From the NCBI RefSeq assembly GCF_001279695.1, contig NZ_LGDD01000317.1:62001-126000 (forward strand): DNA of 64,000 nt, in the 5' to 3' direction. Position numbers and translations under genes: made by a program. This stretch comes from Streptomyces sp. WM6378. Lineage in GTDB: Bacteria > Actinomycetota > Actinomycetes > Streptomycetales > Streptomycetaceae. The notes below the pieces were generated by a model that saw nothing but the letters and a program-made list of their open reading frames with translations, did not search any database and was not told the DNA's origin. Positions 8,367 to 20,226 of this stretch are shown here, piece by piece. The first letter of the stretch is position 1; each line of letters starts with the position of its first letter.

Positions 8367-10424
8367 ATGGCAGACCCCTCCAGCTACCGCCCCAAGCCGG
8401 GACAGATCCCCGACTCGCCGGGGGTCTACAAATTCCGCGACGAGCACCGCCGGGTGATCTACGTCGGGAAGGCGAAGTCCCTGCGCCAGCGCCTCGCCAA
8501 CTACTTCCAGCCGTTGACGAGTCTGCACCCGCGCACGGCCACGATGGTCACCACGGCCGCCTCCGTGGAGTGGACCGTCGTCGCCACCGAAGTGGAGGCG
8601 CTCCAGCTCGAATACTCCTGGATCAAGGAGTTCGACCCGCGCTTCAACGTCAAGTACCGCGACGACAAGAGCTATCCGTACCTCGCGGTGACGATGAACG
8701 AGGAATTCCCGCGCGTCCAGGTCATGCGCGGCGCCAAGAAGAAGGGCGTGCGCTACTTCGGTCCGTACGGGCACGCCTGGGCGATCCGCGAGACCGTCGA
8801 CCTGATGCTCCGCGTCTTCCCGGTACGCACCTGCTCGGCGGGCGTGTTCAAGCGCTCGGCCCAGATCGGCCGGCCCTGTCTGCTCGGCTACATCGGCAAG
8901 TGCGCGGCCCCCTGCGTCGGCCGCGTCGCCCCCGAGGAACACCGCGAACTGGCCGAGGACTTCTGCGACTTCATGGCCGGCCGCACGGGGGCGTACCTGC
9001 GCCGCATCGAGCAGCAGATGATGGCCGCGGCCGAGGACATGGAGTACGAGCGGGCGGCCCGCCTGCGCGACGACATAGAGGCGCTCAAGAAGGCCCTGGA
9101 GAAGAACGCGATCGTCTTCAACGACGCCACCGACGCCGACCTGATCGCGGTCGCCGAGGACGAGCTGGAGGCGGCCGTCCAGATCTTCCACGTGCGCGGC
9201 GGCCGGGTCCGCGGCCAGCGCGGCTGGGTCACCGACAAGGTCGAGGCGGTCGACACCGCGGGCCTGGTCGAGCACGCGCTCCAGCAGCTGTACGGCGAGG
9301 AGACCGGCGACTCCGTGCCGAAGGAGGTCCTCGTCCCGGCGCTCCCCGAGGACGCGGAGGCGGTGAGCGGCTGGCTCGCGAGCCGGCGCGGCTCGGGCGT
9401 CTCGCTGCGCATCCCGCAGCGCGGCGACAAGAAGGACCTGATGGTGACGGTCGCGCGCAACGCCCAGCAGGCCCTCGCACTGCACAAGACCAAGCGCGCC
9501 TCCGACCTGACGACCCGCTCGCGCGCCCTGGAGGAGATCGCCGCGGCCCTGGAGCTCGACAGCGCGCCGCTGCGCATCGAGTGCTTCGACATCTCCCACC
9601 TCCAGGGCGACGACGTCGTGGCGTCCATGGTGGTCTTCGAGGACGGCCTGGCGCGCAAGAGCGAGTACCGGCGCTTCCAGATCAAGGGTCGTGTCGGAGA
9701 CACGCAAATCTGGCACGGCGAGGGCCAGGACGACGTCCGGTCCATGCACGAGGTGATCAGCCGCCGCTTCAGGCGCTACCTGGCCGAGAAGGCGCGCACG
9801 GGGGAGTGGGTCGAGGAGGAGGGCCGGGACGGCGGCGAGGCACCCGGCCAGGAGGCCGGCGTGGTGTCCGGCGAGGTGTCCGCGCTCCAGGAGGAGGACG
9901 GCCGCCCCAAGCGGTTCGCCTACCCGCCGCAGCTCCTGGTCGTCGACGGCGGCCAGCCGCAGGTCGCCGCCGCCAAGCGGGCCCTGGACGAGCTGGGCAT
10001 CGACGACATCGCGGTGTGCGGGCTCGCCAAGCGGCTCGAAGAGGTCTGGGTGCCCGAGGAGGACGACCCGGTGGTCCTGCCGCGCTCCAGCGAGGGGCTC
10101 TACCTCCTCCAGCGGGTGCGTGACGAGGCTCACCGGTTCGCCATCACCTATCAGAGGGCCAAACGGACGAAGCGCTTCAAGGCGGGGCCGCTGGATGCCG
10201 TGCCCGGCCTCGGCGACACCCGCAAGCAGGCTCTGATCAAGCATTTCGGCTCGGTGAAGAAGCTCCGGTCGGCGACAATCGACGAGATCTGCGAGGTTCC
10301 CGGCATAGGCCGCAAGACGGCCGAGACTCTGGCCGCGGCCCTCGCCGAAGCGGTCCCGGCCGCGCCCGCCGTGAACACGGCGACAGGAGAGATCATTGAA
10401 GAGGACGACGGGGGCACGCCATGA
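8367..10424 (+). CDS. uvrC: UvrABC excision nuclease subunit C
   Basis: Dual-incision nuclease of excision repair, 685 aa. Domains in order: GIY-YIG nuclease (SPGVYKF residues 17-23, YVGKAKSLR 32-40), UVR domain around [13 protein letters not shown], RNase H-like 3' endonuclease domain ([12 protein letters not shown] and VVDGGQPQV), and a C-terminal HhH2 pair ([25 protein letters not shown]). The ATG at 8367 follows GGTGGTGG; a TAGGGT at 8354-8359 could be the -10 of a nearly leaderless transcript. First gene of a block with rapZ, yvcK and whiA; it overlaps rapZ by 4 bp (ATGA). Confidence 0.97.
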   Translation: MADPSSYRPKPGQIPDSPGVYKFRDEHRRVIYVGKAKSLRQRLANYFQPLTSLHPRTATMVTTAASVEWTVVATEVEALQLEYSWIKEFDPRFNVKYRDDKSYPYLAVTMNEEFPRVQVMRGAKKKGVRYFGPYGHAWAIRETVDLMLRVFPVRTCSAGVFKRSAQIGRPCLLGYIGKCAAPCVGRVAPEEHRELAEDFCDFMAGRTGAYLRRIEQQMMAAAEDMEYERAARLRDDIEALKKALEKNAIVFNDATDADLIAVAEDELEAAVQIFHVRGGRVRGQRGWVTDKVEAVDTAGLVEHALQQLYGEETGDSVPKEVLVPALPEDAEAVSGWLASRRGSGVSLRIPQRGDKKDLMVTVARNAQQALALHKTKRASDLTTRSRALEEIAAALELDSAPLRIECFDISHLQGDDVVASMVVFEDGLARKSEYRRFQIKGRVGDTQIWHGEGQDDVRSMHEVISRRFRRYLAEKARTGEWVEEEGRDGGEAPGQEAGVVSGEVSALQEEDGRPKRFAYPPQLLVVDGGQPQVAAAKRALDELGIDDIAVCGLAKRLEEVWVPEEDDPVVLPRSSEGLYLLQRVRDEAHRFAITYQRAKRTKRFKAGPLDAVPGLGDTRKQALIKHFGSVKKLRSATIDEICEVPGIGRKTAETLAAALAEAVPAAPAVNTATGEIIEEDDGGTP

Positions 10425-11365
10425 CTGAGCAGCACGAAGAAGACCGAGAAGCGGGAGTACACGTGAGTACGGGCACGACGATCGAGGCCGGCGGGGCCGA
10501 TGCGCCCATCCCCGAGCTGGTGATCATCTCCGGTATGTCGGGCGCCGGGCGCAGCACCGCAGCCAAGTGCCTGGAGGACCTCGGCTGGTTCGTCGTCGAC
10601 AACCTGCCGCCCGCGCTGATCCCCACCATGGTGGAGCTCGGCGCCCGCTCCCAGGGCAACGTGGCGCGCATCGCCGTCGTCGTCGACGTGCGCGGCCGGA
10701 GGTTCTTCGACAACCTCCGCGAGTCGCTCGCCGACCTCGACGCCAAGGAGGTCACCCGGCGGATCGTTTTCCTGGAGTCCTCCGACGACGCCCTGGTGCG
10801 CCGCTTCGAGTCGGTGCGCCGCCCGCACCCGCTGCAGGGCGACGGCCGGATCGTCGACGGCATCGCCGCAGAGCGTGACCTGCTGCGCGAGCTGCGCGGC
10901 GACGCCGACCTGGTGATCGACACCTCCAGCCTCAACGTCCACGAGCTGCGCGCCAAGATGGACGCCCAGTTCGCCGGCGACGAGGAGCCGGAGCTGCGCG
11001 CCACCGTCATGTCGTTCGGCTACAAGTACGGCCTGCCGGTCGACGCCGACCTGGTGGTCGACTGCCGCTTCCTGCCCAACCCGCACTGGGTGCCGGAGCT
11101 GCGTCCGTTCACCGGCCTCAACGAGGAGGTGTCGGGCTACGTCTTCAACCAGCCCGGCGCCAAGGAGTTCCTCGACCAGTACAGCGAGCTGCTCCAGCTG
11201 ATCGCGACGGGCTACCGCCGCGAGGGCAAGCGGTACGTGACGATCGCGGTGGGCTGCACCGGCGGCAAGCACCGCTCGGTCGCCATGTCCGAGAAGCTCG
11301 CCGCCCGCCTGGCCTCCGAGGGGATCGAGACCGTCGTCGTCCACCGGGACATGGGGCGCGAGTGA
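10421..11365 (+). CDS. rapZ: RapZ/YvcJ-family nucleotide-binding protein
   Basis: A P-loop protein of 314 aa. In Escherichia coli the homologue RapZ guides RNase E to a small RNA controlling glucosamine-6-phosphate synthase; in Gram-positives (YvcJ) it is a nucleotide hydrolase of uncertain role. Walker A is GMSGAGRST (residues 38-46), and the conserved C-terminal region contains [10 protein letters not shown]. The ATG at 10421 overlaps the uvrC stop; an in-frame GTG at 10463 with GGGAG 5 nt upstream is an alternative start that would remove 14 unconserved residues. It overlaps yvcK by 4 bp. Confidence 0.93.
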   Translation: MTEQHEEDREAGVHVSTGTTIEAGGADAPIPELVIISGMSGAGRSTAAKCLEDLGWFVVDNLPPALIPTMVELGARSQGNVARIAVVVDVRGRRFFDNLRESLADLDAKEVTRRIVFLESSDDALVRRFESVRRPHPLQGDGRIVDGIAAERDLLRELRGDADLVIDTSSLNVHELRAKMDAQFAGDEEPELRATVMSFGYKYGLPVDADLVVDCRFLPNPHWVPELRPFTGLNEEVSGYVFNQPGAKEFLDQYSELLQLIATGYRREGKRYVTIAVGCTGGKHRSVAMSEKLAARLASEGIETVVVHRDMGRE

Positions 11366-12384
11366 AGGTGTACCGCCGGCGCACCGCCGGACCGGTGCTG
11401 CGCACCGGCCGCAAGCGGGGCGCCCAGCCCAAGGTCGTCGCGCTCGGCGGCGGCATGGGCCTGTCCGCCTCGCTCGCCGCGCTGCGCCGGATCACCGGCG
11501 ACCTGACCGCCGTCGTCACCGTGGCCGACGACGGCGGCTCCAGCGGCCGCCTCCGCGACGAGCTGGGCGTGCTGCCGCCGGGCGACCTGCGCAAGGCGCT
11601 GGCCGCCCTGTGCGGCGACGACGACTGGGGCCAGACCTGGTCCCGCGTCATCCAGCACCGCTTCCAGTCCAAGGGCGACCTGCACGAGCACGCGGTGGGC
11701 AACCTGCTGATCGTCGCCCTGTGGGAGCAGCTCGGCGACCATGTGCAGGCGCTCGACCTGGTCGGCAAGCTGCTCGGCGCCCAGGGCCGGGTCCTTCCGA
11801 TGTCGGCGGTCCCGCTGGAGCTGGAGGCCCTCGTACGGGGTCACGACCCGGAGCGTCCCGACGACGTGGACACCGTGCGCGGCCAGGCCACGGTGGCGCT
11901 CACGCCCGGCGAGGTGCTCTCCGTGCAGCTGGTCCCGCACGACCCGCCGGCCGTCCCCGAAGCGGTCGCCGCGGTGCTCGACGCGGACTGGGTGGTGCTC
12001 GGCCCGGGCTCCTGGTTCTCCTCCGTCATTCCGCATCTGATGGTGCCCGAACTGCTCGACGCGCTCACCGAGACCAAGGCCCGCAAGGTCCTCTCGCTGA
12101 ACCTCGCGCCACAACCGGGTGAAACCGATGGCTTCTCTCCGCAGCGTCATTTGGAGGTTTTGGGACGACACGCCCCTAAACTCGCCTTCGACGTGGTGCT
12201 GGCCGACGAGGCCGCCGTGCCCGACCGGGGGAGCCTGACCGATGCCGCGAAACGGCTCGGAGCCGAGGTCGAGCTGGCGCCGGTGGCCAGGCCCGATGGT
12301 TCTCCGAAGCACGATCCGGAGCTGTTGGCCGCCGCGTACGACCGTATTTTCCGGATGCATGGAAGGATCGGCCCATGGCGATGA
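11362..12384 (+). CDS. yvcK: YvcK/CofD-like gluconeogenesis factor
   Basis: A 340-aa member of the YvcK/GlmR family (CofD-like fold), which binds UDP-sugars and links carbon metabolism to cell-wall precursor synthesis in Bacillus and mycobacteria. Visible signatures are [12 protein letters not shown] (residues 28-39) and [16 protein letters not shown] near 54-69. The GTG start overlaps the rapZ stop, and its 3' end overlaps whiA by 10 bp, so translation is coupled along the block. The rapZ-yvcK-whiA order is conserved across Gram-positive bacteria. Confidence 0.93.
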   Translation: MKVYRRRTAGPVLRTGRKRGAQPKVVALGGGMGLSASLAALRRITGDLTAVVTVADDGGSSGRLRDELGVLPPGDLRKALAALCGDDDWGQTWSRVIQHRFQSKGDLHEHAVGNLLIVALWEQLGDHVQALDLVGKLLGAQGRVLPMSAVPLELEALVRGHDPERPDDVDTVRGQATVALTPGEVLSVQLVPHDPPAVPEAVAAVLDADWVVLGPGSWFSSVIPHLMVPELLDALTETKARKVLSLNLAPQPGETDGFSPQRHLEVLGRHAPKLAFDVVLADEAAVPDRGSLTDAAKRLGAEVELAPVARPDGSPKHDPELLAAAYDRIFRMHGRIGPWR

Positions 12385-13364
12385 CGCCGGCGGTGAAGGA
12401 CGAAATTTCCCGGCTGCCCGTCACCCGGACCTGCTGCAGGAAGGCGGAGGTCTCGGCGATTCTTCGGTTCGCGGGCGGGCTGCACCTGGTGAGCGGCCGC
12501 ATTGTGATCGAGGCGGAGCTGGACACCGCGATGGCGGCACGCCGGCTGAAGCGGGACATTCTGGAGATCTTCGGGCACAGCTCCGAGCTGATCGTGATGG
12601 CTCCGGGCGGCCTGCGCAGAGGCTCTCGCTTCGTCGTGCGGGTCGTGGCGGGCGGCGACCAGCTGGCCCGCCAGACCGGGCTCGTCGACGGCCGGGGCCG
12701 GCCCATCCGCGGCCTGCCGCCCCAGGTGGTCTCGGGGGCCACCTGTGACGCCGAGGCCGCCTGGCGCGGCGCGTTCCTGGCGCACGGATCACTGACCGAG
12801 CCGGGCCGCTCCTCGTCCCTGGAGGTGACCTGCCCGGGCCCGGAGGCGGCCCTCGCCCTGGTCGGTGCCGCCCGTCGGCTCCAGATCGCGGCGAAGGCCC
12901 GCGAGGTGCGCGGTGTGGACCGGGTGGTCGTCCGCGACGGCGACGCGATCGGCGCGCTGCTCACCCGCCTCGGCGCGCACGAGTCGGTGCTGGCCTGGGA
13001 GGAGCGGCGGATGCGCCGCGAGGTCCGCGCCACCGCCAACCGCCTGGCCAACTTCGACGACGCCAACCTGCGCCGCTCGGCCCGCGCGGCGGTGGCCGCC
13101 GGGGCCCGCGTCCAGCGCGCCCTGGAGATCCTCGGCGAGGAGGTTCCCGAGCACCTCGCGGCGGCCGGCCGGCTGCGCATGGAGCACAAGCAGGCCTCCC
13201 TGGAGGAGCTGGGCGCGCTCGCCGATCCGCCGCTGACCAAGGACGCGGTCGCGGGCCGGATCCGCCGCCTGCTCGCGATGGCCGACAAGCGGGCCCAGGA
13301 CCTGGGGATCCCCGGGACCGAGTCCAACCTGAGCGAGGAGATGGCGGACGGCCTGGTCGGCTGA
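12375..13364 (+). CDS. whiA: Sporulation regulator WhiA
   Basis: DNA-binding regulator needed for sporulation septation in Streptomyces, 329 aa. The N-terminal part has the LAGLIDADG-homing-endonuclease-like fold without nuclease residues ([27 protein letters not shown]), and the C-terminal part has the helix-turn-helix ([29 protein letters not shown], shown as key parts). GGAAGG upstream fixes the ATG at 12375. WhiA works with WhiB at its targets and is known to regulate its own gene; no WhiA box was identified here with confidence. The block ends at the hairpin at 13392. Confidence 0.97.
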   Translation: MAMTPAVKDEISRLPVTRTCCRKAEVSAILRFAGGLHLVSGRIVIEAELDTAMAARRLKRDILEIFGHSSELIVMAPGGLRRGSRFVVRVVAGGDQLARQTGLVDGRGRPIRGLPPQVVSGATCDAEAAWRGAFLAHGSLTEPGRSSSLEVTCPGPEAALALVGAARRLQIAAKAREVRGVDRVVVRDGDAIGALLTRLGAHESVLAWEERRMRREVRATANRLANFDDANLRRSARAAVAAGARVQRALEILGEEVPEHLAAAGRLRMEHKQASLEELGALADPPLTKDAVAGRIRRLLAMADKRAQDLGIPGTESNLSEEMADGLVG

Positions 13365-13391
13365 TCCCGCCCGCTCCTCAACTCGGCTTGC

Positions 13392-13416
13392 CCGGCGCCC
13401 ACTTGGTGGGCGCCGG
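13392..13416 (+). terminator. Terminator after whiA
   Basis: CCGGCGCCCA (13392-13401) and TGGGCGCCGG (13407-13416) form a 10-bp perfect stem with a 5-nt loop, followed by the T-rich TTCCGTTTCC. Confidence 0.85.
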
Positions 13417-13454
13417 TTCCGTTTCCGGCCCGTACCGGCGCGGGGCTCGCGGTA

Positions 13455-13476
13455 TTGACATGATCATGAAGTGTCA
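13455..13476 (+). promoter_or_regulatory. Candidate promoter element with dyad upstream of the M14 peptidase
   Basis: TTGACA at 13455-13460 is a good -35 match. It overlaps a dyad TGACA (13456-13460) ... TGTCA (13472-13476) with TGATCA at the centre. The gene starts at 13527. No convincing -10 follows at 17 nt, so the dyad may instead be a regulator site. Confidence 0.4.
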
Positions 13477-13526
13477 TGAGCCTGGCGTCTGTCCACTTTC
13501 GTGGCAGACAACTGCAAGGGGGGCTC

Positions 13527-16475
13527 ATGAGACGCAGAGCGAGAGCGATCCTCGCCGCCGCATCACTACTGACGGCCGGACTGGTGGCGGCACCCGTCGC
13601 CCAGGCCAGTCAGGGCGGAGCGGACGGCGAGGGCATCGTCGTCTGGAACGCCCAGGTCAGCCGCGCACAGCTGCCGCTGCTCCTGGAGGCCGGTGCCGAC
13701 GCCCAGGAGCTGGGCGCCCGGCTGCCCGCCAAGGGCTCGGCCGGAGTCGAGCTGTACCTCACCAAGACCCAGGCCGCGGCGCTGAGCGGCAAGGGCGTGA
13801 AGCTCACCGAGCACAAGGTCTCCGCCCAGGCCCAGAGCCGCCTCAAGGCCGCGGGCGACGGCGTGTTCCGCCCGTACAGCGGCCCGAACGGGCTGAAGCA
13901 GGAGATCCTCGACACCGGCAAGGCCAACCCGTCCCTCACCAAGGTCGAGTCGATCGGCAAGACCGTCAACGGCCAGGACATCCTCGCCGTGAAGCTCACC
14001 AAGGGCGCCAACAAGTCCAAGGACGGCTCCAAGCCCGCCACGCTCTACATGTCCAACCAGCACGCCCGCGAGTGGATCACTCCCGAGATGACCCGGCGGC
14101 TGATGCACTACTACCTCGACAACTACGGCAAGGACCCGCGGATCACCAAGATCGTGGACTCCACCGAGCTGTGGTTCGTGATCTCCGCCAACCCGGACGG
14201 CTACGACTTCACGTTCACGCCCGGCAACCGGCTGTGGCGCAAGAACCTCCGCGACAACAACGGCGACGGCAAGATCACGGTAGGCGACGGCGTCGACCCC
14301 AACCGCAACTTCCCCTACAAGTGGGGCTACGACAACGAGGGTTCGTCCCCCGATCCGGCGAACGAGACCTACCGCGGCCCGAGCGCGGGCAGCGAGCCCG
14401 AGACGAAGGCGCTCGACTCCTTCGAGAAGCGGGTCCACTTCAACTACGCCATCAACTACCACTCCGCGGCCGAACTGCTCCTTTACGGAGTGGGCTGGCA
14501 GGTCGCCACGCCGACCCCCGACGACGTCATCTACAAGTCGCTCGCGGGCACCCCCGACAAGCCGGCCATCCCCGGCTACCTCTCCGAGGTCTCCTCCGCG
14601 CTGTACACCACCAACGGCGAGGCCGACGGCCACGCGGCGAACGTCAACGGCACGATGATGTTCACCCCCGAGATGTCGACCTGCACCACCGCCTCGAACG
14701 TGGACCCCAATGACGAGTGGAACGCGGCGGACTGCCCCTCGGACTTCAACTTCCCCGACAGCGAGAAGCTGATCCAGGGCGAGTTCGAGAAGAACATCCC
14801 CTTCGCGCTCTCGGTCGCCGAGACCACCGCCCACCCCGACCAGCCCTCCTCCTCGGTCGGCATCGACGCCCCCGACTTCACGCCGGACACCTTCGCCACC
14901 TCGTACACCCGCGACGACGACCAGGAAGTCGCCGTCACCGTACGCAAGTCGGTGCGCGACAAGACCCTCAACTACCGCATCAACGGCGGCCGTACGCAGA
15001 CCGAGGACCTGGAGCCCTGGAAGGGCGGCGAGGTCTACGGCGGGCACGACAACCTGCGCTTCGACCAGTACCGCGCCAAGGTCGAGGACGCCGACGCCGG
15101 CGACAAGGTCGAGGTGTGGTTCACCGGGCGGACGGCCGCGGGCAAGAAGACGGCCAGCACGCCGTTCACGTACACCGTGGCCGACCGGCCGAAGGCGGAC
15201 ACCCTGGTGCTCGCCGACGAGGGCGGTACCGTCCCGGCCAAGAACGCCGCGCTCTACACCAAGGCGCTCGCCGACAACGGCAAGAAGGCCGCGGTCTGGG
15301 ACGTCGCCACCCAGGGCGCCCCGAGCGCGCTCGGCGTGCTCAGCCACTTCAAGAACGTCGTCTGGTACACCGGCGCCGCCCAGCCCGCCGCCGCCACGAT
15401 GTTCGCCGTACGCGACTTCGTCAACGAGGGCGGCAAGCTGGTCAACGCGGGTGAACAGGCAGGCGGCAGCGTCGACTTGGGCGGTGGCGCCCTGTCCGAC
15501 GACTTCTCGCAGTACTACCTCGGCGCCTACAACAAGGCCGGCCTCAAGTCCCCGCCCGCCTTCGCCGGCACCGGACAGCTCGCCGGAGCCAAGGCCTCCC
15601 TGGCCGCCGCCCCCGGCAGCCCGCTGACCGCGGCCGGTGCGTACACCGTCACCTCCGACACCCTCAAGCCGCAGCAGTTCCCGCAGTTCAAGAGCGCGGC
15701 GGCCGGTGACTACCCCGGGGTCCGCTCCCCGTTCGAGCCCGCCGAGGGGTCCTGGTTCGCCGCGGCCAAGCACCAGGACAACGCCTATATGCGGCTCGCC
15801 CGCACCGTCGACCTGACGGGCACGGCCGCCACCGCGAAGCCGAGCCTGGACTTCCAGCTCAGCTACGACACCGAGCCCGGCTACGACCAGGTGATCGTCG
15901 AGGCCCACACCGTCGGCCAGGACGACTGGACGACCCTGCCGGACGCCAACGGGGGCAGCACCACCAGCGTGCCCAGCCAGTGCGAACAGGGCTTCCTGCT
16001 CCAGGAGCACCCCTTCCTCGCGCACTACCTCACACTCGGCTCGCCCGCCTGCACGGCGACCGGAAGCAGCGGGAGCTGGAACCGCTTCACCGGCTCCTCC
16101 AACGGCTGGCAGCAGGTCGCCGTCGACCTCAGCAAGTACGCGGGCAAGCAGGTCGAGGTCGCCGTCTCCTACGTCTCCGACCCGGGCACCGGAGGCCTCG
16201 GCGCGTTCGTCGACGACACCCGCCTCGTCATCGGCGGCACCGCGCAGGGGGCCGAGGGCTTCGAGACCTCGCTCGGCCCCTGGAGCGTGCCGGGACCGCC
16301 CGCCGGCAGCCCCGGAACCAGCGGCGACTGGGCCCGTTCCCAGGCGCTCTTCCACTCCTCGGCCGCCGTCACCACCCGTAACACCGTCCTCCTCGGCTTC
16401 GGCCTGGAGAACGTGCCCGCGGCCGCCGACCGCAAGCAGGTCATGGGCAAGGCGCTCAGCGCACTGCACCGCTGA
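13527..16475 (+). CDS. Secreted M14-family zinc carboxypeptidase with C-terminal adhesion-like domains
   Basis: A 982-aa precursor. The signal peptide runs to about residue 28 (VAQA-SQ). The M14 catalytic domain, about 115-430, has zinc ligands H179 and E182 in NQHAREW and H312 in NYHSAAE, with the general-base Glu382 in FTPEMS. The remaining ~550 residues include a region like the C-terminal part of immune-inhibitor-A metalloproteases (ARTVDLTG..., WQQVAVDLSKYAGKQVEVAVSY, FVDDTRL), likely a beta-sandwich for substrate or surface binding. Upstream AAGGGGGG fixes the ATG at 13527. It is a monocistronic gene with a hairpin downstream. Confidence 0.93.
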   Translation: MRRRARAILAAASLLTAGLVAAPVAQASQGGADGEGIVVWNAQVSRAQLPLLLEAGADAQELGARLPAKGSAGVELYLTKTQAAALSGKGVKLTEHKVSAQAQSRLKAAGDGVFRPYSGPNGLKQEILDTGKANPSLTKVESIGKTVNGQDILAVKLTKGANKSKDGSKPATLYMSNQHAREWITPEMTRRLMHYYLDNYGKDPRITKIVDSTELWFVISANPDGYDFTFTPGNRLWRKNLRDNNGDGKITVGDGVDPNRNFPYKWGYDNEGSSPDPANETYRGPSAGSEPETKALDSFEKRVHFNYAINYHSAAELLLYGVGWQVATPTPDDVIYKSLAGTPDKPAIPGYLSEVSSALYTTNGEADGHAANVNGTMMFTPEMSTCTTASNVDPNDEWNAADCPSDFNFPDSEKLIQGEFEKNIPFALSVAETTAHPDQPSSSVGIDAPDFTPDTFATSYTRDDDQEVAVTVRKSVRDKTLNYRINGGRTQTEDLEPWKGGEVYGGHDNLRFDQYRAKVEDADAGDKVEVWFTGRTAAGKKTASTPFTYTVADRPKADTLVLADEGGTVPAKNAALYTKALADNGKKAAVWDVATQGAPSALGVLSHFKNVVWYTGAAQPAAATMFAVRDFVNEGGKLVNAGEQAGGSVDLGGGALSDDFSQYYLGAYNKAGLKSPPAFAGTGQLAGAKASLAAAPGSPLTAAGAYTVTSDTLKPQQFPQFKSAAAGDYPGVRSPFEPAEGSWFAAAKHQDNAYMRLARTVDLTGTAATAKPSLDFQLSYDTEPGYDQVIVEAHTVGQDDWTTLPDANGGSTTSVPSQCEQGFLLQEHPFLAHYLTLGSPACTATGSSGSWNRFTGSSNGWQQVAVDLSKYAGKQVEVAVSYVSDPGTGGLGAFVDDTRLVIGGTAQGAEGFETSLGPWSVPGPPAGSPGTSGDWARSQALFHSSAAVTTRNTVLLGFGLENVPAAADRKQVMGKALSALHR

Positions 16476-16505
16476 CGCCGCGTAGTGGGGCCGAAAGTCC
16501 CTGGT

Positions 16506-16548
16506 GGCCCGTACCCGCAGGTAGGTACGGGCCTCCGGGCTTGCCCGG
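16506..16548 (+). terminator. Terminator after the M14 peptidase
   Basis: GGCCCGTACC (16506-16515) pairs with GGTACGGGCC (16524-16533), a 10-bp perfect stem with an 8-nt loop. A second small hairpin CCGGGC-TT-GCCCGG follows at 16535-16548. Confidence 0.8.
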
Positions 16549-16670
16549 GCGGCATTTCGGAACCATCCGGACGCGCTCGATGTCACCCGGGCGTCCCCGG
16601 GGAGGTAGGGTCGTAACCGGTCGGGGACATCCCATACAACTCGCCGGCGTCGAGAACCCGGCGTACCTAA

Positions 16671-17696
<1,026 letters not shown>

Positions 17697-17726
17697 CCTC
17701 GGTCCGGTAGGCACCTGATGTGAGCT

Positions 17727-17768
17727 ACAGGGCTCGGGCAGCGCAATGACGCGCTGTACGGGCCCTGT
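17727..17768 (+). terminator. Hairpin between gap and pgk
   Basis: A two-part stem: ACAGGGC (17727-17733) with GCCCTGT (17762-17768), and inside it CAGCGC (17739-17744) with GCGCTG (17751-17756). It could partly terminate or be an RNA processing site that sets the gap:pgk ratio. Confidence 0.55.
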
Positions 17769-17815
17769 CGCCTGTCCAGACCGTCCGTCACGTACCTCCC
17801 AAGGAGTCACCCTTT

Positions 17816-19027
17816 ATGAAGACGATCGACGAACTTCTCGCCGAAGGGGTCGCGGGCAAGCGGGTATTCGTCCGCGCCGACCTCAACGTGCCGCTGGCAG
17901 AAGGCCTCATCACCGACGACGGCCGCATCCGCGCCGTGCTGCCGACCGTCAAGGCGCTCGTCGCCGCCGACGCCAAGGTCGTCGTGGCCTCGCACCTGGG
18001 CCGCCCCAAGGGCGCCCCGGACCCGCAGTTCTCGCTCCTTCCCGCGGCCGAGCGGCTCGCCGAACTCCTGGGCGCCCCGGTCGCGTTCGCCCAGGACACC
18101 GTGGGCCCCGCCGCGCACGACGCGGTGAACGGGCTGCAGCCCGGCCAGGTCGCGGTCATCGAGAACCTGCGTTTCAACGCCGGTGAGACGGCCAAGGACG
18201 ACACCGAGCGCGGCGAGTTCGCCGACCAGCTCGCGGCCCTGGCGGATGTGTACGTCGGCGACGGCTTCGGAGCCGTGCACCGTAAGCACGCCTCCGTCTT
18301 CGACCTCCCGGCCCGCCTGCCGCACTACGCCGGCTACCTCATCGCCACCGAGGTCGGCGTCCTCAAGAAGCTCACCGAGGACGTCAAGCGCCCCTACACC
18401 GTCGTCCTCGGCGGCGCCAAGGTCTCCGACAAGCTCGCCGTCATCGACGAGCTCCTCGGCAAGGCCGACCGCCTCCTCATCGGCGGCGGCATGGCGTACA
18501 CCTTCCTGAAGGCCAAGGGGCACGAGGTCGGCATCTCCCTCCTTCAGGAGGACCAGATCCCGGTCGTCCTGGAGTACATGGAGCGCGCCGAGAAGAACGG
18601 CGTCGAGCTCGTGCTGCCCGTCGACATCCTGGTCTCCAAGGACTTCCCCGACCTGAAGACCAAGGCCCCGGCCGACTTCGAGACCGTCGACGCGGACAAG
18701 ATCCCCGCGGACAAGGAGGGCCTGGACATCGGCCCCAAGTCCCGTGAGCTGTTCGCCTCGAAGATCACCGACGCCGAGACCGTCTTCTGGAACGGCCCGG
18801 TCGGCGTCGCCGAGCACCCCGACTACGCCGGCGGCACCACCGCCGTCGCGCAGGCCCTGCTGGACAGCAAGGGCTTCACCGTGGTCGGCGGCGGCGACTC
18901 CGCCGCGGCCGTCCGCAACCTGGGCTTCGACGAGTCGAAGTTCGGCCACATCTCGACCGGTGGCGGCGCGAGCCTCGAATACCTCGAAGGCAAGACGCTT
19001 CCCGGCCTCGCCGCACTGGAGGACTGA
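17816..19027 (+). CDS. pgk: Phosphoglycerate kinase
   Basis: ATP-producing step of glycolysis, 403 aa, normal bacterial length. Recognisable motifs: [12 protein letters not shown] near the N-terminus (conserved signature), ASHLGRPKG, and the nucleotide-binding GGGDSAAAV near the C-terminus. AAGGAG lies 5-7 nt upstream of the ATG. tpiA starts 6 nt after its stop, so the two are one transcription unit. Confidence 0.98.
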   Translation: MKTIDELLAEGVAGKRVFVRADLNVPLAEGLITDDGRIRAVLPTVKALVAADAKVVVASHLGRPKGAPDPQFSLLPAAERLAELLGAPVAFAQDTVGPAAHDAVNGLQPGQVAVIENLRFNAGETAKDDTERGEFADQLAALADVYVGDGFGAVHRKHASVFDLPARLPHYAGYLIATEVGVLKKLTEDVKRPYTVVLGGAKVSDKLAVIDELLGKADRLLIGGGMAYTFLKAKGHEVGISLLQEDQIPVVLEYMERAEKNGVELVLPVDILVSKDFPDLKTKAPADFETVDADKIPADKEGLDIGPKSRELFASKITDAETVFWNGPVGVAEHPDYAGGTTAVAQALLDSKGFTVVGGGDSAAAVRNLGFDESKFGHISTGGGASLEYLEGKTLPGLAALED

Positions 19028-19033
19028 ACACCC

Positions 19034-19810
19034 GTGAGCACCCGTACCCCGCTGATGGCGGGCAACTGGAAGATGAACCTCAATCACCTTGAGGCCATCG
19101 CGCACGTCCAGAAGCTCGCCTTCGCGCTCGCCGACAAGGACTACGAGGCCGTCGAGGTCGCGGTCCTGCCGCCCTTCGTCGACCTGCGCTCCGTGCAGAC
19201 CCTCGTCGACGGAGACAAGCTCAAGATCAAGTACGGCGCCCAGGACATCTCGGCGCACGACTCCGGTGCCTACACCGGCGAGATCTCGGGCCCGATGCTG
19301 TCCAAGCTGAAGTGCACCTACGTCGCCGTGGGCCACTCCGAGCGCCGGCAGTACCACGCCGAGAGCGACGAGATCTGCAACGCCAAGGTGAAGGCCGCCT
19401 ACAAGCACGGCCTGACCCCGATCCTCTGCATCGGCGAGGGCCTGGACGTCCGCAAGGCCGGCCAGCAGGTCCAGTACACGCTGGCCCAGCTCGACGGCGG
19501 CCTCAAGGACATCCCGGCCGAGCAGGCCGAGTCCATCGTGATCGCGTACGAGCCCGTGTGGGCGATCGGTACCGGCGAGGTCGCCACTCCCGAGGACGCC
19601 CAGGAAGTGTGCGGGGCGATCCGCGGCCGCCTGGCCGAGCTGTACTCGCAGGAGCTCGCCGACAAGGTGCGCATCCAGTACGGCGGCTCGGTGAAGTCCG
19701 GGAACGTCGCCGCGATCATGGCCCAGCCCGACGTGGACGGCGCCCTGGTCGGCGGTGCCGCACTGGACGCCGACGAGTTCGTCAAGATCGTCCGCTTCCG
19801 CGACCAGTAA
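19034..19810 (+). CDS. tpiA: Triosephosphate isomerase
   Basis: Interconverts dihydroxyacetone phosphate and glyceraldehyde-3-phosphate, 258 aa. It has GNWKMN at the start (catalytic Lys), GHSERR (catalytic His) and [11 protein letters not shown] (catalytic Glu, loop 6), then YGGSV and LVGGAAL for phosphate binding. GTG start 6 nt after pgk; a hairpin follows the gene before secG. Confidence 0.98.
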   Translation: MSTRTPLMAGNWKMNLNHLEAIAHVQKLAFALADKDYEAVEVAVLPPFVDLRSVQTLVDGDKLKIKYGAQDISAHDSGAYTGEISGPMLSKLKCTYVAVGHSERRQYHAESDEICNAKVKAAYKHGLTPILCIGEGLDVRKAGQQVQYTLAQLDGGLKDIPAEQAESIVIAYEPVWAIGTGEVATPEDAQEVCGAIRGRLAELYSQELADKVRIQYGGSVKSGNVAAIMAQPDVDGALVGGAALDADEFVKIVRFRDQ

Positions 19811-19842
19811 GTATGCGGTAGCGCGGATCCGTCGTACCCTTG

Positions 19843-19885
19843 CGGGGGCCGGGACAGGGATTGTGGAATGTCCCCCCGGCCCCCG
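19843..19885 (+). terminator. Terminator between tpiA and secG
   Basis: CGGGGGCCGGG (19843-19853) pairs with CCCGGCCCCCG (19875-19885), 11 bp perfect, and GGGACA/TGTCCC inside can extend it. Confidence 0.75.
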
Positions 19886-19918
19886 TCGCCATATCAGTCC
19901 TAGGAAGTTGGTCCAGCC

Positions 19919-20152
19919 GTGATTGTCGGGTTCTCGATTGCCCTGATCGTCTTCAGCCTGCTGCTGATGCTGCTGGTGCTGATGCACAAGGGAAAGGGTG
20001 GCGGCCTCTCCGACATGTTCGGCGGTGGCATGCAGTCCTCCGTCGGCGGCTCCTCGGTCGCCGAGCGCAACCTCGACCGCATCACCGTCGCGATCGGTCT
20101 GTGCTGGTTCGCGTGCATTGTCGTACTTGGTCTGCTGATGAAGCTCAAGTAA
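19919..20152 (+). CDS. secG: Preprotein translocase subunit SecG
   Basis: Small accessory subunit of the SecYEG channel, 77 aa. Two membrane segments (residues ~1-21 and ~57-75) flank a glycine/serine-rich cytosolic loop with GKGGGLSDMFGGG, the family hallmark. GTG start with AGGAAG upstream. Genetic linkage of secG to tpiA is common in actinobacteria. Confidence 0.95.
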   Translation: MIVGFSIALIVFSLLLMLLVLMHKGKGGGLSDMFGGGMQSSVGGSSVAERNLDRITVAIGLCWFACIVVLGLLMKLK

Positions 20153-20197
20153 GCCGTCGTCGTTCGGCGTTTCGGGGGTGGGGTGTAACTCCAATCA

Positions 20198-20226
20198 CTG
20201 GACGCGCGTTGGGCCTTACGTAGACT
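20198..20226 (+). promoter_or_regulatory. Promoter for rbpA
   Basis: CTGGAC at 20198-20203 and TAGACT at 20221-20226 are separated by 17 nt, a good match to a principal-sigma (HrdB) promoter of Streptomyces. rbpA starts 40 nt downstream. I looked for a sigma-R site (GGAAT ... GTT) and did not find one. Confidence 0.6.
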
